This document shows, piece after piece, positions 7,225 through 16,743 of a DNA stretch of 63,243 nt. Under the pieces are notes generated by a model. The model worked only from the letters and a program-made list of their open reading frames with translations, was not told where the DNA came from and ran no database searches. Every line of letters begins with the position of its first letter. Position 1 is the stretch's first letter. A program made the position numbers and the translations under genes. Source of the DNA: Acetobacteraceae bacterium (GTDB lineage: Bacteria; Pseudomonadota; Alphaproteobacteria; Acetobacterales; Acetobacteraceae). The stretch lies in the NCBI GenBank assembly GCA_947373495.1, contig CANBXZ010000004.1, positions 1 to 63,243 of the forward strand, in the 5' to 3' direction.

Positions 7225-10200
7225 TCAGGCCACCACCTGCCAGTTGTTCCCCGGGTTGCCGAAGCTGTGCTGGTCCGCGATGGCGTTGCCGTTCATGGTC
7301 CACAGGTAGACCTCGCCGGTTGCCGTGTGGCGCCACAGCAGGTCGGCCATGCCATCGGCATTGTAGTCACCCAGCGCGACGATGCTCCACGCGGTACCGG
7401 GGTTGTCGAGGGCCAGGTCGTCGTGGCTCAGGTCGGCATGCATCTGCCATAGCCGCAGCTCGCCGGTGCTGGCGCTGCGCAGCAGCACATCCTCGCGGCC
7501 ATCGCGGTTGAAATCGGCCACGCCGGCCGCGGCCCAGTCGGTCACGCCGGGCACGGCGCCCTCCACCCCCAGGCTGGCCATGCCCAGCACCGAGGTGCCC
7601 TGCATGCGCCAGGCGTAGAACTCGCCGCTGCTGGCGTTCTGCCACAGGATATCGCCCAGCCCGTCACCGTCCAGGTCGCCCAGCTTCACCGGCACCCAGG
7701 CCCCACCGGCGGCCATCACCGCACCGCTGGTGGTCGGGTTGATGCTGCCGCCCTCCATGCCGAACAGCCAGAGCGAGCCGGTGGCGGCATGCCACCACAG
7801 GATGTCGTCGCGGCCATCCCCGGTCAGGTCGGCGATGCCGGCCACGGACCAGGCGGTGGCCACGCTGTCCACCGGGCCGGTGCCGGGCTGGATGGCGATG
7901 CCGTTCATCAGCCACAGGTAGTTGGCGCCGCTGTCGTTGCGCCAGAAGATGTCGGCCAGGCCATCGCCATTGAAGTCCCCGGTGCCAGCGACATGCCAGC
8001 CGGGGTCGTTCACCTGATGGCCGCCCTGGTTGGCGATGTTGAAGCCGTCCAGCGCCCAGGCCCATTGCATGCCGCTGTCGCTCAGCCACAGGATATCGTC
8101 GCCGCCGCTGCCGTCGAAGTCGCGGTGGTGCGGGCCGGCCAGCAGCACCTCGCCATCGGCGAAGCGGGCCACCTCCACATGCCGCAGCGTGTCGGTGCCG
8201 TCCGGGCCGCCGGCGGTCCAGCTGCCATCCTGGTTGTGCAGCAGCTCCGTGTCGGCCCTGTTGCCGCTGAACAGCACCACGTCGCGGCCGCCGCCGCCGT
8301 CCAGCTGGTCGTTGGCGGCGCCGCCCTGCAACTGGTCGGCGCCGACCCCGCCGAACACGGTATCGGCGCCATCGCCGCCCCGCACCGTGTCGTTGCCAGC
8401 CACGGCGCGCAGGTCGATGAAGCCGCGCTGGTTGCCCAGGGCAAGGTCGAAATCCTCAACATTGGCGACATGCGCCTGGACGATGGAGCCCCAGAACAAC
8501 GTGGCGCCGCCGGCGCTGCTCATCAGGCTGAAGGGGGCGCCGAGGCCCCGCGCATCCACCCGCAGCACGTCATGGCCTTCGCCACCATCCAGGCTGTCGC
8601 CGCCGCCGCCGGTGCCCAGCGTGTCGTTGCCGGCACCGCCCAGCAGGGTGTCGTTGCTGGTGTTGCTGGCCGGGCCCAGGTCCTGCCGATGGTCGTACAA
8701 CGCATCCGCGCCCAGGCCACCCACCAGGGAATCGCTGCCGACGCCGCCATACAGCGTGCCGTCGGCATCGCCGGTGCCCAGCGTGTCGCCGCCCTGGCCC
8801 CCGATGATGACGACATGGGTGATGTTGTTGAGCCGGGTGCCATCCCCCAGCGTGGCGCCGCCGGCCAGCAGCGTCAGCGCCAGCAAGGCGCCGGAGCGGT
8901 CGATGATGGCCAGGTTGTCGCCCGCGCCGCCATCCAGCGTGTCCAGCCCGCCATGGCTGTACAGCGTGTCGTTGCCGCCGCCGCCGGCCAGGCTGTCATC
9001 GCCGACGGCAAAGCCGCTGTCATCGTCGCGCAGCAGGTCGTTGCCATCGGCGCCGGCCAGCGTGTCGTTGCCGGCGCCGCCGTACAGGCTGCTGCCACCG
9101 CTGGCATGGGTGGTGACATGGTCGTTGCCGCCATCGCCGTACAGCGCGATGTCGGTGCCGGACAGCGCCACCACCTCGTCATCGCCGCCTTCGCCATGAA
9201 CCTGCACCCGCAGCGCGGCAGCGATGACGCCCAGTTGGTCATTGCCCTCGCCGCCGAACAACTGGTCGTCGCTGCCGCCCTCCAGGGTGAAGCTGTCCTG
9301 GCCGGCATCGCCATGCACCAGGCCGTTGGTCAGCCCGACCAGGTGCAGGGAATCATCACCATCGCCGGCCCAGACCACGATGCCATCGGACTGCGCGACG
9401 CTGATGCTGTCAGCGCCGTCACCGCCCTCGATGCTGCCACCACTGGCCTGGAAGGCGCTGAGGGTGTCATCGCCCAGCCCGCCACCCAGCAGCGCCTGGC
9501 TGGTACCGCTGGCGCTGACGCTGTCATTGCCGGCATCGCCCTGGGCCTCCCCTTGGTCACGCAGCGCCAGGGTGTCGTTGCCGGCATTGCCGTACAGCGT
9601 GTCCTTGCCGGCCGCACCGCCATCCAGGCTGTCATTGCCGAAATCGCCCGCCAGCAGGTTGTCGTCGGCATCGCCGGTCAGGCTGTCGTCATAGGCACTG
9701 CCGGCCAGGTTCTCGATGCTGATGAAGCTGTCGCCAAGGGCGTGGCCGGCGCTGCCGGTGCCGGTTGTCAGGCTGGCCACCACGCCCAGCAGCGACATCT
9801 CGTAGTTGACCGTGTCGCGGCCATCGCCGCCGTCGAACGCATCGCCACCGCCGCGGCCGTGCAGCATGTCATCGCCGCCGCGGCCGAAGATGTGGTCGTC
9901 GTAGCCGCTGCCCACCAGCGTGTCCGCCGCCTCGGTGCCGCCGATGGTGCGGCCGAGCAGGGCACTGTCCAGTATCACCGCACGCAGGTCGGTGCCGGCA
10001 TCGGTCCAGGTCACCACCACCCGGCCATCCGCCAGCGTCACCGCGTTCGGCATGCCCTGATCGGCACCGCTGGCGAAGGCGGGCTGGCCCGGGTCGGTGG
10101 CGTCCAGCGCGTTGAGGATGAAGCTGTCGCCCAGCATGCCATCGGCATGCAGGATGGCGCCGCGGATGGCGGTGCCAGCGCCATCCGCATGCACGCCCTG

Positions 10201-12984
10201 GCTGACCCAGAACAGCGCCGCCTCGCCATTCGGCAGCGCGGTGATGGCGTAGTGGATGCCGAAGGCGCCGGTCAGGTCCACGGTGGTGGGGCCGGCCCAA
10301 CTGCCGGTGAGGGCTTCCACCACCAGGCCGTTCTGGCCGAGGCAGGTCAGCAGCACCTGGCCGGTGCTCAACTGGGTGAGCCGGGGCTGGGTGGCGCCTT
10401 CCACCGCACGGTAGCCCTCGGGCTCGGCGCTGCCATCCGGGTGGAACAGCCGCCAGTGCAGCGCCTGGCTCACCACCTTGGTGCCGTCCAGGGTGTAGGC
10501 TTCGGCCGTGGACCAGGCCAGCACGCGGTCGCCATTGGCCAGCAGCAGCGCCTGCTGGTCCTGCCACTGGTCGCCGGCGGGGTCGTAGATCCGCTGCGCC
10601 AGATTGTCCGGCAGGGTGCTGATGCGCTGCATCTGCGCATCCAGCGGTTGGCCTGCGGCGTCGTAGGTCAGTTGCTCGATGCGGTTGCCGAACAGCGCCG
10701 GGTCGCCGGGCAGCGGGGCTGCCTTCCAGCTGATGGCGAAGCCGCCATTGGCCAACGCCGCCACCGTTGGGTCGCCCAGGCCATCGGCATAGTTGTTCAG
10801 GTCGTGGTCGGCGGAAAACCGCGCATCGGCCGGGCTGACGGCAAACTGCGCCCCGGCGGGGGTGCCATCGGCGTTGAGGATGCGCGCCTGCACGCTGACC
10901 CCGGACAGCAGCATGGAGGCGGGCGCGGTGGGCACCGGGGCCGAAGCCGCGGCAAGCCACGCCACCACGAACTGGCCATTGGCCAGCGTCGCCACGCTGG
11001 GGGCGAACTGCCAGCCGCCGGGGTCCTGGTCCACCGTCACCGTGGCTTGCAGGCTGCCATCGGCGCGGTAGATGCGGGCGTAGAGGCCAGGGCCTATGCC
11101 GTCATCGCCGGCCGGGCTGAACCGGTCCTCCCCCACCACCACGAAGGCACCGCCGGCCAGCGCCGCCAGCGCCACCGGGCGGGACGCGATGGTCTGGTAA
11201 TGCGGCCAGATGCCATCCCCCAGCACGATGAAGTCGCCGCCGGCGTCGCCAGCCTCGGCGAACATGAAGTCCCGCGGCGTCAGTTGCGCCGTCTCCACCC
11301 CCAGCAGGCTCAGCCGGTCGGTGGCGTCGGCGCTGAGGGTGATCCGCAGGTTGACATCCACCGGCTGGGCATTGGCCAGCAGGGCGTTGAAGTAGTGGAT
11401 ATGGGTCGAGGCCCTGAGGTCCACCACGTCGCTGCCGGGGGTGAAGTCCAGCACCCAGTCCTGGCCGTCGCCCGGGGCGAAGCCGAAGGTGTCGGCACCG
11501 CCGCCGCCCACCAGCAGGTCGTTGTCGGTGCCACCCTCCAGGCTGTCCTGGCCGGCCCCGGCATCCAGCGTGTCGGCGCCCTGGCCGGCCAGTATGGTGT
11601 CGTCGCCGGAGCCGGTGGTGATGCTGTCATCACCGTCGCCGCCGCCCACCAGATTGCCGCCATTGCCGGCGGTGATGGTGTCGTTGCCGGCGCCGCCATT
11701 GATCTCGTTGTCGCCATGGCCGACCGAGATGCTGTCATTGCCGGCGCCGCCGGAGACGTCGTTGCGGCCCTCTCCGACGGCAATGGTGTCGTTGCCGTCG
11801 CCGCCCCGGGCATAATCACTGCCGCCCGCGCCCACCAGGCTGTCATCGCCCTTGTCGCCGAACAGTTGGTTGTCGCCATTGCCACCCAGCAGCGTGTCGT
11901 TGCCATCGCCGCCGGCCAGCGTGTCGTTGCCATCGCCCGGGGTGATGGCGTTCAGGTCGGAACCGACGCCACCATCAAGCCGGTTGTCGGCGGCGTTGCC
12001 CTGCAGGCTGTCATCGCCGATGCCGCTGACCGCGTCCTCGATGATGGCACCGAAGGCGATGCCGATATTCTCCCGCAGGCCCTTCACGCTGGAATAGCTG
12101 CCCGGCGTCAGGTCCAGGGTATCGCTCTTGAGACTGAGGTGGTCGTCCAGCGTGTCGTGCCCGCCACCATCCCAAATGGTGAACAACGGGTTGTCGTTGT
12201 CGTTGAACTCGAAGAAATTCCAGTCCGCGTTGGTCAGGTCGCCATAGCGCGTGTCGCCGCTGCGGGTGCTGTAGTTGGCACCGTATTTCGACTGCATCGC
12301 CAGGATGTCGTAGATCTGCGGCGTGGCGGAATAGAGGTTGCCACCATCGGTATTCCACTGGCCCGTGGTGGTGTTGAACCCACCGAAGTAGGACATGATG
12401 GTGTATTGCCGCGTGTCCTGCACGAAGGTCGCGTCGTTCAGGTAGGTGGGCGGCGGGTTGTCCGTGGCGTTGTAGGGCCCGGAATGCGACAGCCCCAGCG
12501 TGTGGGCGATCTCATGCAGCAGAATGACGAAGCCATAGCCGTTCGGCAGCAATTGCGTCGGGTCGTTCAGCGAATCCCAGTCCGAGGCCAGCCAGATTTC
12601 CTGCGAGTCGATGCTGTAGAAGGCGGGGGTATCGAACGGCTTGTCGATGCGCCCGCCCAGGTTCGGCGTGGCGTAGGTGCCATCGTTGGTGGTGTTGCTG
12701 CTGCGCGCCACGGAGATATCGGCATCCAGGCTTTCCACCCCCAGCAGCGTCAGCCCGACCAGTTCCTGCCACATGGCAAAGGCCTTCACCGTGGCCGCGA
12801 GCTGCTCGCTGCTCATGCGGACGATGCCGGTGATCTCGCCGAGGATGCCATAGGGCTCGGCCAGCACGTTGTAGGTCAGGACGGTCCTGGTCCATTCCCG
12901 GTAGCTGCCCTGGGCGGCGCCGCCCCAGTTGGTCTGGATTTCCCCGGCGATCTCATCGGGGAACAGGACGACCTTTCCAGTCAT
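7225..12984 (-). CDS. Giant M10-type metzincin protease with RTX and FG-GAP-like repeats, probably type I secreted
   Basis: A 1,919-residue protein. The N-terminal metzincin domain (about 1-300) contains the zinc motif HEIAHTLGLSH (His157, Glu158, His161, His167) and the Met-turn YTIMSYF (Met197), as in serralysins. Residues about 322-505 are RTX nonapeptides (GGxGxDxxx). Residues about 510-1010 contain propeller-like repeats (ATLANGQFVVAW and similar). A second RTX field runs to about 1610. The last 300 residues hold about six FG-GAP-like calcium motifs (FNGDGLADIFWR, LTGDGRDDILWW). There is no Sec signal peptide; RTX proteins are normally exported by type I systems, but no dedicated one is adjacent. 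ATG 12984 is preferred because GGGAG lies nine bases upstream. Likely an extracellular protease or adhesin; substrate unknown. Confidence 0.92.
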   Translation of the reverse strand: MTGKVVLFPDEIAGEIQTNWGGAAQGSYREWTRTVLTYNVLAEPYGILGEITGIVRMSSEQLAATVKAFAMWQELVGLTLLGVESLDADISVARSSNTTNDGTYATPNLGGRIDKPFDTPAFYSIDSQEIWLASDWDSLNDPTQLLPNGYGFVILLHEIAHTLGLSHSGPYNATDNPPPTYLNDATFVQDTRQYTIMSYFGGFNTTTGQWNTDGGNLYSATPQIYDILAMQSKYGANYSTRSGDTRYGDLTNADWNFFEFNDNDNPLFTIWDGGGHDTLDDHLSLKSDTLDLTPGSYSSVKGLRENIGIAFGAIIEDAVSGIGDDSLQGNAADNRLDGGVGSDLNAITPGDGNDTLAGGDGNDTLLGGNGDNQLFGDKGDDSLVGAGGSDYARGGDGNDTIAVGEGRNDVSGGAGNDSISVGHGDNEINGGAGNDTITAGNGGNLVGGGDGDDSITTGSGDDTILAGQGADTLDAGAGQDSLEGGTDNDLLVGGGGADTFGFAPGDGQDWVLDFTPGSDVVDLRASTHIHYFNALLANAQPVDVNLRITLSADATDRLSLLGVETAQLTPRDFMFAEAGDAGGDFIVLGDGIWPHYQTIASRPVALAALAGGAFVVVGEDRFSPAGDDGIGPGLYARIYRADGSLQATVTVDQDPGGWQFAPSVATLANGQFVVAWLAAASAPVPTAPASMLLSGVSVQARILNADGTPAGAQFAVSPADARFSADHDLNNYADGLGDPTVAALANGGFAISWKAAPLPGDPALFGNRIEQLTYDAAGQPLDAQMQRISTLPDNLAQRIYDPAGDQWQDQQALLLANGDRVLAWSTAEAYTLDGTKVVSQALHWRLFHPDGSAEPEGYRAVEGATQPRLTQLSTGQVLLTCLGQNGLVVEALTGSWAGPTTVDLTGAFGIHYAITALPNGEAALFWVSQGVHADGAGTAIRGAILHADGMLGDSFILNALDATDPGQPAFASGADQGMPNAVTLADGRVVVTWTDAGTDLRAVILDSALLGRTIGGTEAADTLVGSGYDDHIFGRGGDDMLHGRGGGDAFDGGDGRDTVNYEMSLLGVVASLTTGTGSAGHALGDSFISIENLAGSAYDDSLTGDADDNLLAGDFGNDSLDGGAAGKDTLYGNAGNDTLALRDQGEAQGDAGNDSVSASGTSQALLGGGLGDDTLSAFQASGGSIEGGDGADSISVAQSDGIVVWAGDGDDSLHLVGLTNGLVHGDAGQDSFTLEGGSDDQLFGGEGNDQLGVIAAALRVQVHGEGGDDEVVALSGTDIALYGDGGNDHVTTHASGGSSLYGGAGNDTLAGADGNDLLRDDDSGFAVGDDSLAGGGGNDTLYSHGGLDTLDGGAGDNLAIIDRSGALLALTLLAGGATLGDGTRLNNITHVVIIGGQGGDTLGTGDADGTLYGGVGSDSLVGGLGADALYDHRQDLGPASNTSNDTLLGGAGNDTLGTGGGGDSLDGGEGHDVLRVDARGLGAPFSLMSSAGGATLFWGSIVQAHVANVEDFDLALGNQRGFIDLRAVAGNDTVRGGDGADTVFGGVGADQLQGGAANDQLDGGGGRDVVLFSGNRADTELLHNQDGSWTAGGPDGTDTLRHVEVARFADGEVLLAGPHHRDFDGSGGDDILWLSDSGMQWAWALDGFNIANQGGHQVNDPGWHVAGTGDFNGDGLADIFWRNDSGANYLWLMNGIAIQPGTGPVDSVATAWSVAGIADLTGDGRDDILWWHAATGSLWLFGMEGGSINPTTSGAVMAAGGAWVPVKLGDLDGDGLGDILWQNASSGEFYAWRMQGTSVLGMASLGVEGAVPGVTDWAAAGVADFNRDGREDVLLRSASTGELRLWQMHADLSHDDLALDNPGTAWSIVALGDYNADGMADLLWRHTATGEVYLWTMNGNAIADQHSFGNPGNNWQVVA

Positions 12985-13184
12985 GTTTGCATCTCCCGCC
13001 GGCATGCCGCCGCCATCGCTGAGCGACCGATGCTGTCACCCGATGCCGGCGCCGGATTTGCGCGAACGCAAACGGCAACCAAATGCGTTGCGTCGCCAGC
13101 GCGAATTTCACGCAGGCGATTGAAATCGGGCAAGTTTTCCCTTCTGGCAAGGTCAGGTTTCGCCGCTACCCGCCCTGGCACCGC

Positions 13185-13206
13185 CACCCTGGGCGGCACC
13201 AGGGTG
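13185..13206 (-). terminator. Candidate terminator hairpin after the amidohydrolase gene
   Basis: CACCCTGG-GCGGCA-CCAGGGTG is a perfect 8-bp stem with a 6-base loop, eight bases beyond the minus-strand stop codon at 13214. No U-run follows, so intrinsic termination is uncertain. The rest of the 229-bp gap (12985-13213) must hold the promoter of the RTX gene, but I see no convincing hexamers. Confidence 0.4.
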
Positions 13207-13213
13207 CAGGCTG

Positions 13214-14251
13214 CTACAGCCGGTAGACCCGCTCCGCCGTGCCGGCGAACAGGGCGCGCTTTTCACTGGCGGAGGCGCCGGTGGCCAGCAGCTTGAAGGC
13301 GTTCCAGATCTCGCCGAAGCCGATGCCCATCTTCTCCACCGGGAAGTTGCTCTCGAACAGGCAGCGCTCGGCGCCGAACAGCTCGATGCAGGTGAGGATG
13401 TAGGGCTTCCACCACGCGGCCAACTCGGCCGAGCCTGGCGGCAATTCCAACGCGCCATAGTCGTAGGCGGCCAGGCGCATCATCATGCCGCCCAGCTTCA
13501 CCACCACGTTCGGGCAGGCGGCCAGCGGCACCATGCCGGCCTTCCACTGCGCGAACACCTCGTCCTGCCGGCCGGCATAGGGGCCATAGCCCAGCGGCCC
13601 GCCGCAATGGCCCAGCACGAAGCTGGTTTCCGGGCAGGCCCGCACCAGGTCCAGCGCCTCCGCGAGCTGGGTGTGGAACACCCACAGGTCGAAGGCCAGG
13701 TCGCGCCGGGTGAGTTCGCGCAGGCCGGTGCGGAATTCCGGCCGTGCCAGCAGGTGCGGGGTCGGGCTGCCATTGCCGATCACCGGGTCGGCGTCCCAGG
13801 CGGCGGAATGCCGCACGCCACGGAAGCGCCCGCCACCGGCGCGGATCTGCGCATCCAGCACCGCACCGGCCCGCTCGCCCAGCGTCAGGTCGGCATAGCC
13901 GACGATGCCGGCGGCGATCTTCGTCGAACCATAGCCGCCACTGGCGCTCATGGCGGCGATGCCGTTGACGAACTCGGTCTCCCCCACCGGGCGCAGTTCC
14001 TCCGGGCCGGTCGCCTTGTACATGGCGTGGCACTGGATGAAGACGGTGCCGGTGATGTTGTGCCCGGTGTTGAGGTCGGCCAGGAAATCATCCAGCAGGT
14101 AGCGCTGGTCCGTGCGGTGCCACAGGTGGTGGTGGGCATCCACGATCGGCAGTTCCGGCTCCAGCGCCGGCTCCGGCGGGCGTTGCGCCAGCCAGGCGGG
14201 GTTGGGCGGGTAGATCCGGCCGTATCGGGTCGGATGAGCGAAGTTCCGCAT
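13214..14251 (-). CDS. Amidohydrolase-2 family metal-dependent hydrolase
   Basis: A 345-residue TIM-barrel hydrolase. The metal-binding HxH motif lies in the first strand (VDAHHHLWH, about residues 37-45). Later motifs include FVLGHCGGPLGYGPYAG and LFESNFPVEK, where the final barrel acid/Asn sits. The family includes 2-pyrone-4,6-dicarboxylate lactonase, sulfomuconolactonase and decarboxylases, so lactone or C-C/C-N hydrolysis in a ring-degradation pathway is plausible but unproven. It is the last gene of a five-gene minus-strand operon with the SDR, alpha/beta hydrolase, FAH-fold hydrolase and solute receptor. An 84-bp gap separates it from the receptor gene. Confidence 0.9.
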   Translation of the reverse strand: MRNFAHPTRYGRIYPPNPAWLAQRPPEPALEPELPIVDAHHHLWHRTDQRYLLDDFLADLNTGHNITGTVFIQCHAMYKATGPEELRPVGETEFVNGIAAMSASGGYGSTKIAAGIVGYADLTLGERAGAVLDAQIRAGGGRFRGVRHSAAWDADPVIGNGSPTPHLLARPEFRTGLRELTRRDLAFDLWVFHTQLAEALDLVRACPETSFVLGHCGGPLGYGPYAGRQDEVFAQWKAGMVPLAACPNVVVKLGGMMMRLAAYDYGALELPPGSAELAAWWKPYILTCIELFGAERCLFESNFPVEKMGIGFGEIWNAFKLLATGASASEKRALFAGTAERVYRL

Positions 14252-14335
14252 GGCGTTTCTCTCGGCGTGTTGGCCCGCAGGGGCGGGCCAACTACCGCAT
14301 GGGCGGCCGGAATCCGCAACCGGCCGTCACCGGCT

Positions 14336-15889
14336 TCAGCGCGGCCGCACGTCCTGTGCGCGGCTGCGTTCATCCACCCGCGCCTCATGCACCAGGCCCT
14401 GGCGCATGGCCCAGATGTTGCGCTGCAGATGGGTCGAGATCAGGCCGACATCCTCCACCAGCAGCCGCGTCGCCTGGCGCAGCAGCGCCTCGCGCCGCGG
14501 GTCGTCCAACTCGCGCCCGGCCTGGTTCAGCAGCGCGTCGAAGGCGGTATTGGCGTAGCGGCCCCGGTTCACCGAACCGGTACCCCGCTCGCGGTCATAG
14601 CTGGCCGCCACCGAGCGCAGCCCGGCCAGCGGCTCCCCGCTGGAACTGCCCCAGGAGACCAGGAACACCGAGAATTCCTGGCGCGAGGCCCGGGCGATGA
14701 AGCTGGCATAGGGCGCCACCTCCACCTGGGTGCGGATGCCGATGCGCGTCCACATCTGCCCCACCGCCTGGGCGATGCGGGCGTCGTTCGGGTAGCGGTC
14801 GTTCGGGCCGTGCAGGGTCAGGCGGAAGCCTTCCGGGTAGCCGGCCTCGGCCAACAGGCGGCGGGCCTGCTCGGGGTCGGCCCGGGGCACCGCCAGCGCC
14901 GGTTCGTGGCCGAAGCCACCCGCCGGCATCACCTGCACCGTTGCCGTGGCGGCGCCTTCCATCACCCGCGCCACCAGCGCCTGGCGGTCCAGCGCCAGGC
15001 TCAGCGCGCGGCGCACCCGCACATCCCGCAGCGGGTTGCGCGGCAGCGGCTTGCCATCATTGTCGGTGATGAAGGGCGTCGCGCCTTCGCGCATGTGGTC
15101 CAGCGCGAAGTAGATGAAGCGCATGCTGTCCACCTCGCTCAACACCAGCCGGCGGTCGCGCCGCAGCCGTTCGATGTCGGAGGTTGGCACCTGGTCGATG
15201 AAGTCCACGTCGCCGGCCAGCAGCGCGGCGGAACGCGCGGTGTCGTTGGTGACCATGCGGTAGTCCACCGCCTGCCAGGCCGGGGCGCGGCCCCAGTAGC
15301 CGTCGTTGCGCTGCAACGCCACGCGGTCACCGGCCTGGAAGGACTGCACGCGGAACGGCCCGGTGCCGATGGCGGCGCGGCCGGCGTTGAAATCCTCCGT
15401 CGTCGCGCCCTGGTGGGTCTCGCGGTCCAGCATCGGCACCTGGGCCAGGTCGGTCGGGATCAACGGCGCCGGGCCGTTGCTGCGCAGGCGGATGGTGTGG
15501 CTGTCCACGATCTCCACGGCGCGGATCGCCTGGGTATAGGTGCGGAAGGAGCCCGGGCTGTTCACCACCTGCGGAATGCGTTCCAGCGTGAAGGCCACGT
15601 CCTCGGCGGTGAAGGCGCTGCCATTGTGGAAGCGCACGCCGCGGCGCAGGCGCAGTTCCCAACTGTCCTCGCCCACCGCCACCCAGCTTTCGGCCAGCGC
15701 CGGCACCAGGCGGGCATTGGCGTCGGTCTCCACCAGGTTGTCGAACACCATGGAGGCGAAGGCGTTGTTCGGCGAGATGTTGTGGAAATGCGGGTCCGCC
15801 GAGGTGACCTGCGCCCCCACCGCCATGCGCAGCGTCTGCGCCCCGGCCGGCGCCGCCACCAGCAGCGCCGCCGCCACCCAGCGCAACAC
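14336..15889 (-). CDS. SBP_bac_5 (peptide/nickel-type) ABC solute-binding protein
   Basis: A 517-residue periplasmic receptor. The GTG start at 15889 begins a short signal peptide (LRWVAAALLVAAPAGA). The mature part shows classic DppA/OppA features: LRMAVGAQVTSADPHFHN near the start, LAESWVAVGEDSWELRLRRGVRFHNGSAFTAEDVAFTLERI, and YPEGFRLTLHGPNDRYPND. Such receptors feed five-component ABC importers for peptides, opines or sugars. No cognate permease or ATPase is in this operon. It begins two bases after the FAH-hydrolase gene stop, so the two are tightly coupled and the ligand is probably a substrate of the surrounding hydrolases. Confidence 0.93.
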   Translation of the reverse strand: MLRWVAAALLVAAPAGAQTLRMAVGAQVTSADPHFHNISPNNAFASMVFDNLVETDANARLVPALAESWVAVGEDSWELRLRRGVRFHNGSAFTAEDVAFTLERIPQVVNSPGSFRTYTQAIRAVEIVDSHTIRLRSNGPAPLIPTDLAQVPMLDRETHQGATTEDFNAGRAAIGTGPFRVQSFQAGDRVALQRNDGYWGRAPAWQAVDYRMVTNDTARSAALLAGDVDFIDQVPTSDIERLRRDRRLVLSEVDSMRFIYFALDHMREGATPFITDNDGKPLPRNPLRDVRVRRALSLALDRQALVARVMEGAATATVQVMPAGGFGHEPALAVPRADPEQARRLLAEAGYPEGFRLTLHGPNDRYPNDARIAQAVGQMWTRIGIRTQVEVAPYASFIARASRQEFSVFLVSWGSSSGEPLAGLRSVAASYDRERGTGSVNRGRYANTAFDALLNQAGRELDDPRREALLRQATRLLVEDVGLISTHLQRNIWAMRQGLVHEARVDERSRAQDVRPR

Positions 15890-15891
15890 GG

Positions 15892-16677
15892 CTAGGCCGT
15901 GGCGCGCAGGAAGGGGTTGCGCAGCGTGCCGAGGCCGGTGATCTCCACCTCGACCACGTCGCCGGACTGCACGTCCGGCGACTGGCCATCGGTGCCCAGC
16001 CAGATCACATCGCCGGGGTACAGCGTGATGTACTTCGTCATCGCCGCGATGAAGGTGGCGCAGCTGAACAGCATGTGCCCGGTGGCGAAGCTGGTGCGCA
16101 CTTCCCCATTCAGCCGCACATTGGTCTGCGCCGCCTCCAGGTCGAACTCGGTCTGGATATAGGGGCCCATCGGCTTGAAGGTGTCGCTGTTCTTGCTGCG
16201 CCAGAAGGTACGGTCGGCGCGCTGCCAGCTGCGTTCGGAAACGTCGTTGCCGATGGTCCAGCCCATGACGCAGGACAGCGCCTCGGCCTCGCTGAGGTTC
16301 TTCGCCTGCTTGCCGATGACGGCGACAAGCTCACCCTCGTAGTGGATCTTCTCGGTGGCGTCGGCCGGGATGATGACGGTTTCATTGTGCGCGATCAGCG
16401 CATTGTTGGCGCGATAGCCAATCTCCGGCCGGGCCGGGATGTTCGGGGTTTCGCCGCGCTTCTTCGCACCCTCGATCACGTGTTCCACGTAGTTGAGCCC
16501 GGCACAGTAGAAGGTGCGCGGCACCACCGGAATTTCCAGCTTCACCGCCGCCAGGTCATGCCGGCGGCTGGTGGCTTCCCAGCCCGCGAAGGGGTCGCCG
16601 GCCACTTCGGCCACGCGGTCCCCTTCCAGAATTCCATAGACCGTGCGGCCCTCGGTGGTGAACCGGATCCAGCGCAT
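15892..16677 (-). CDS. Fumarylacetoacetate hydrolase (FAH)-family protein
   Basis: A 261-residue FAH-fold protein. The diagnostic blocks are present: FYCAGLNYVEHVIEGAK, IHYEGELVAVIGKQAKNLS (metal-binding Glu pair), GWTIGNDVSERSWQ, SNSDTF-like SKNSDTFKPMGPYI, and the C-terminal GDVIWLGTDGQSP...GDVVEVEITGLGTLRNPF. Members hydrolyse or decarboxylate 2,4-diketo or oxo acids at the end of aromatic pathways, using Mg or Mn. I chose ATG 16677 because GGAGG lies seven bases upstream; the ATG at 16683 is too close to it. It sits between the alpha/beta hydrolase gene (66-bp gap) and the receptor gene (2-bp gap). Confidence 0.93.
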   Translation of the reverse strand: MRWIRFTTEGRTVYGILEGDRVAEVAGDPFAGWEATSRRHDLAAVKLEIPVVPRTFYCAGLNYVEHVIEGAKKRGETPNIPARPEIGYRANNALIAHNETVIIPADATEKIHYEGELVAVIGKQAKNLSEAEALSCVMGWTIGNDVSERSWQRADRTFWRSKNSDTFKPMGPYIQTEFDLEAAQTNVRLNGEVRTSFATGHMLFSCATFIAAMTKYITLYPGDVIWLGTDGQSPDVQSGDVVEVEITGLGTLRNPFLRATA

Positions 16678-16743
16678 CGACATTCCTCCGTCCTTGCCCG
16701 CACGCTGGCACTGGCCGTGCCGGTTGGGCAACCCGGAATCGGG

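Noticed and set aside
7789-13296. An uninterrupted 1,835-codon open frame opposite the RTX protease gene
   Set aside because: At this GC content stop codons are rare on the reverse frame of GC-rich coding DNA. The translated antisense product is low-complexity (Ala, Gly, Val, Gln) with no domain, while the sense strand has clear protease and RTX motifs.
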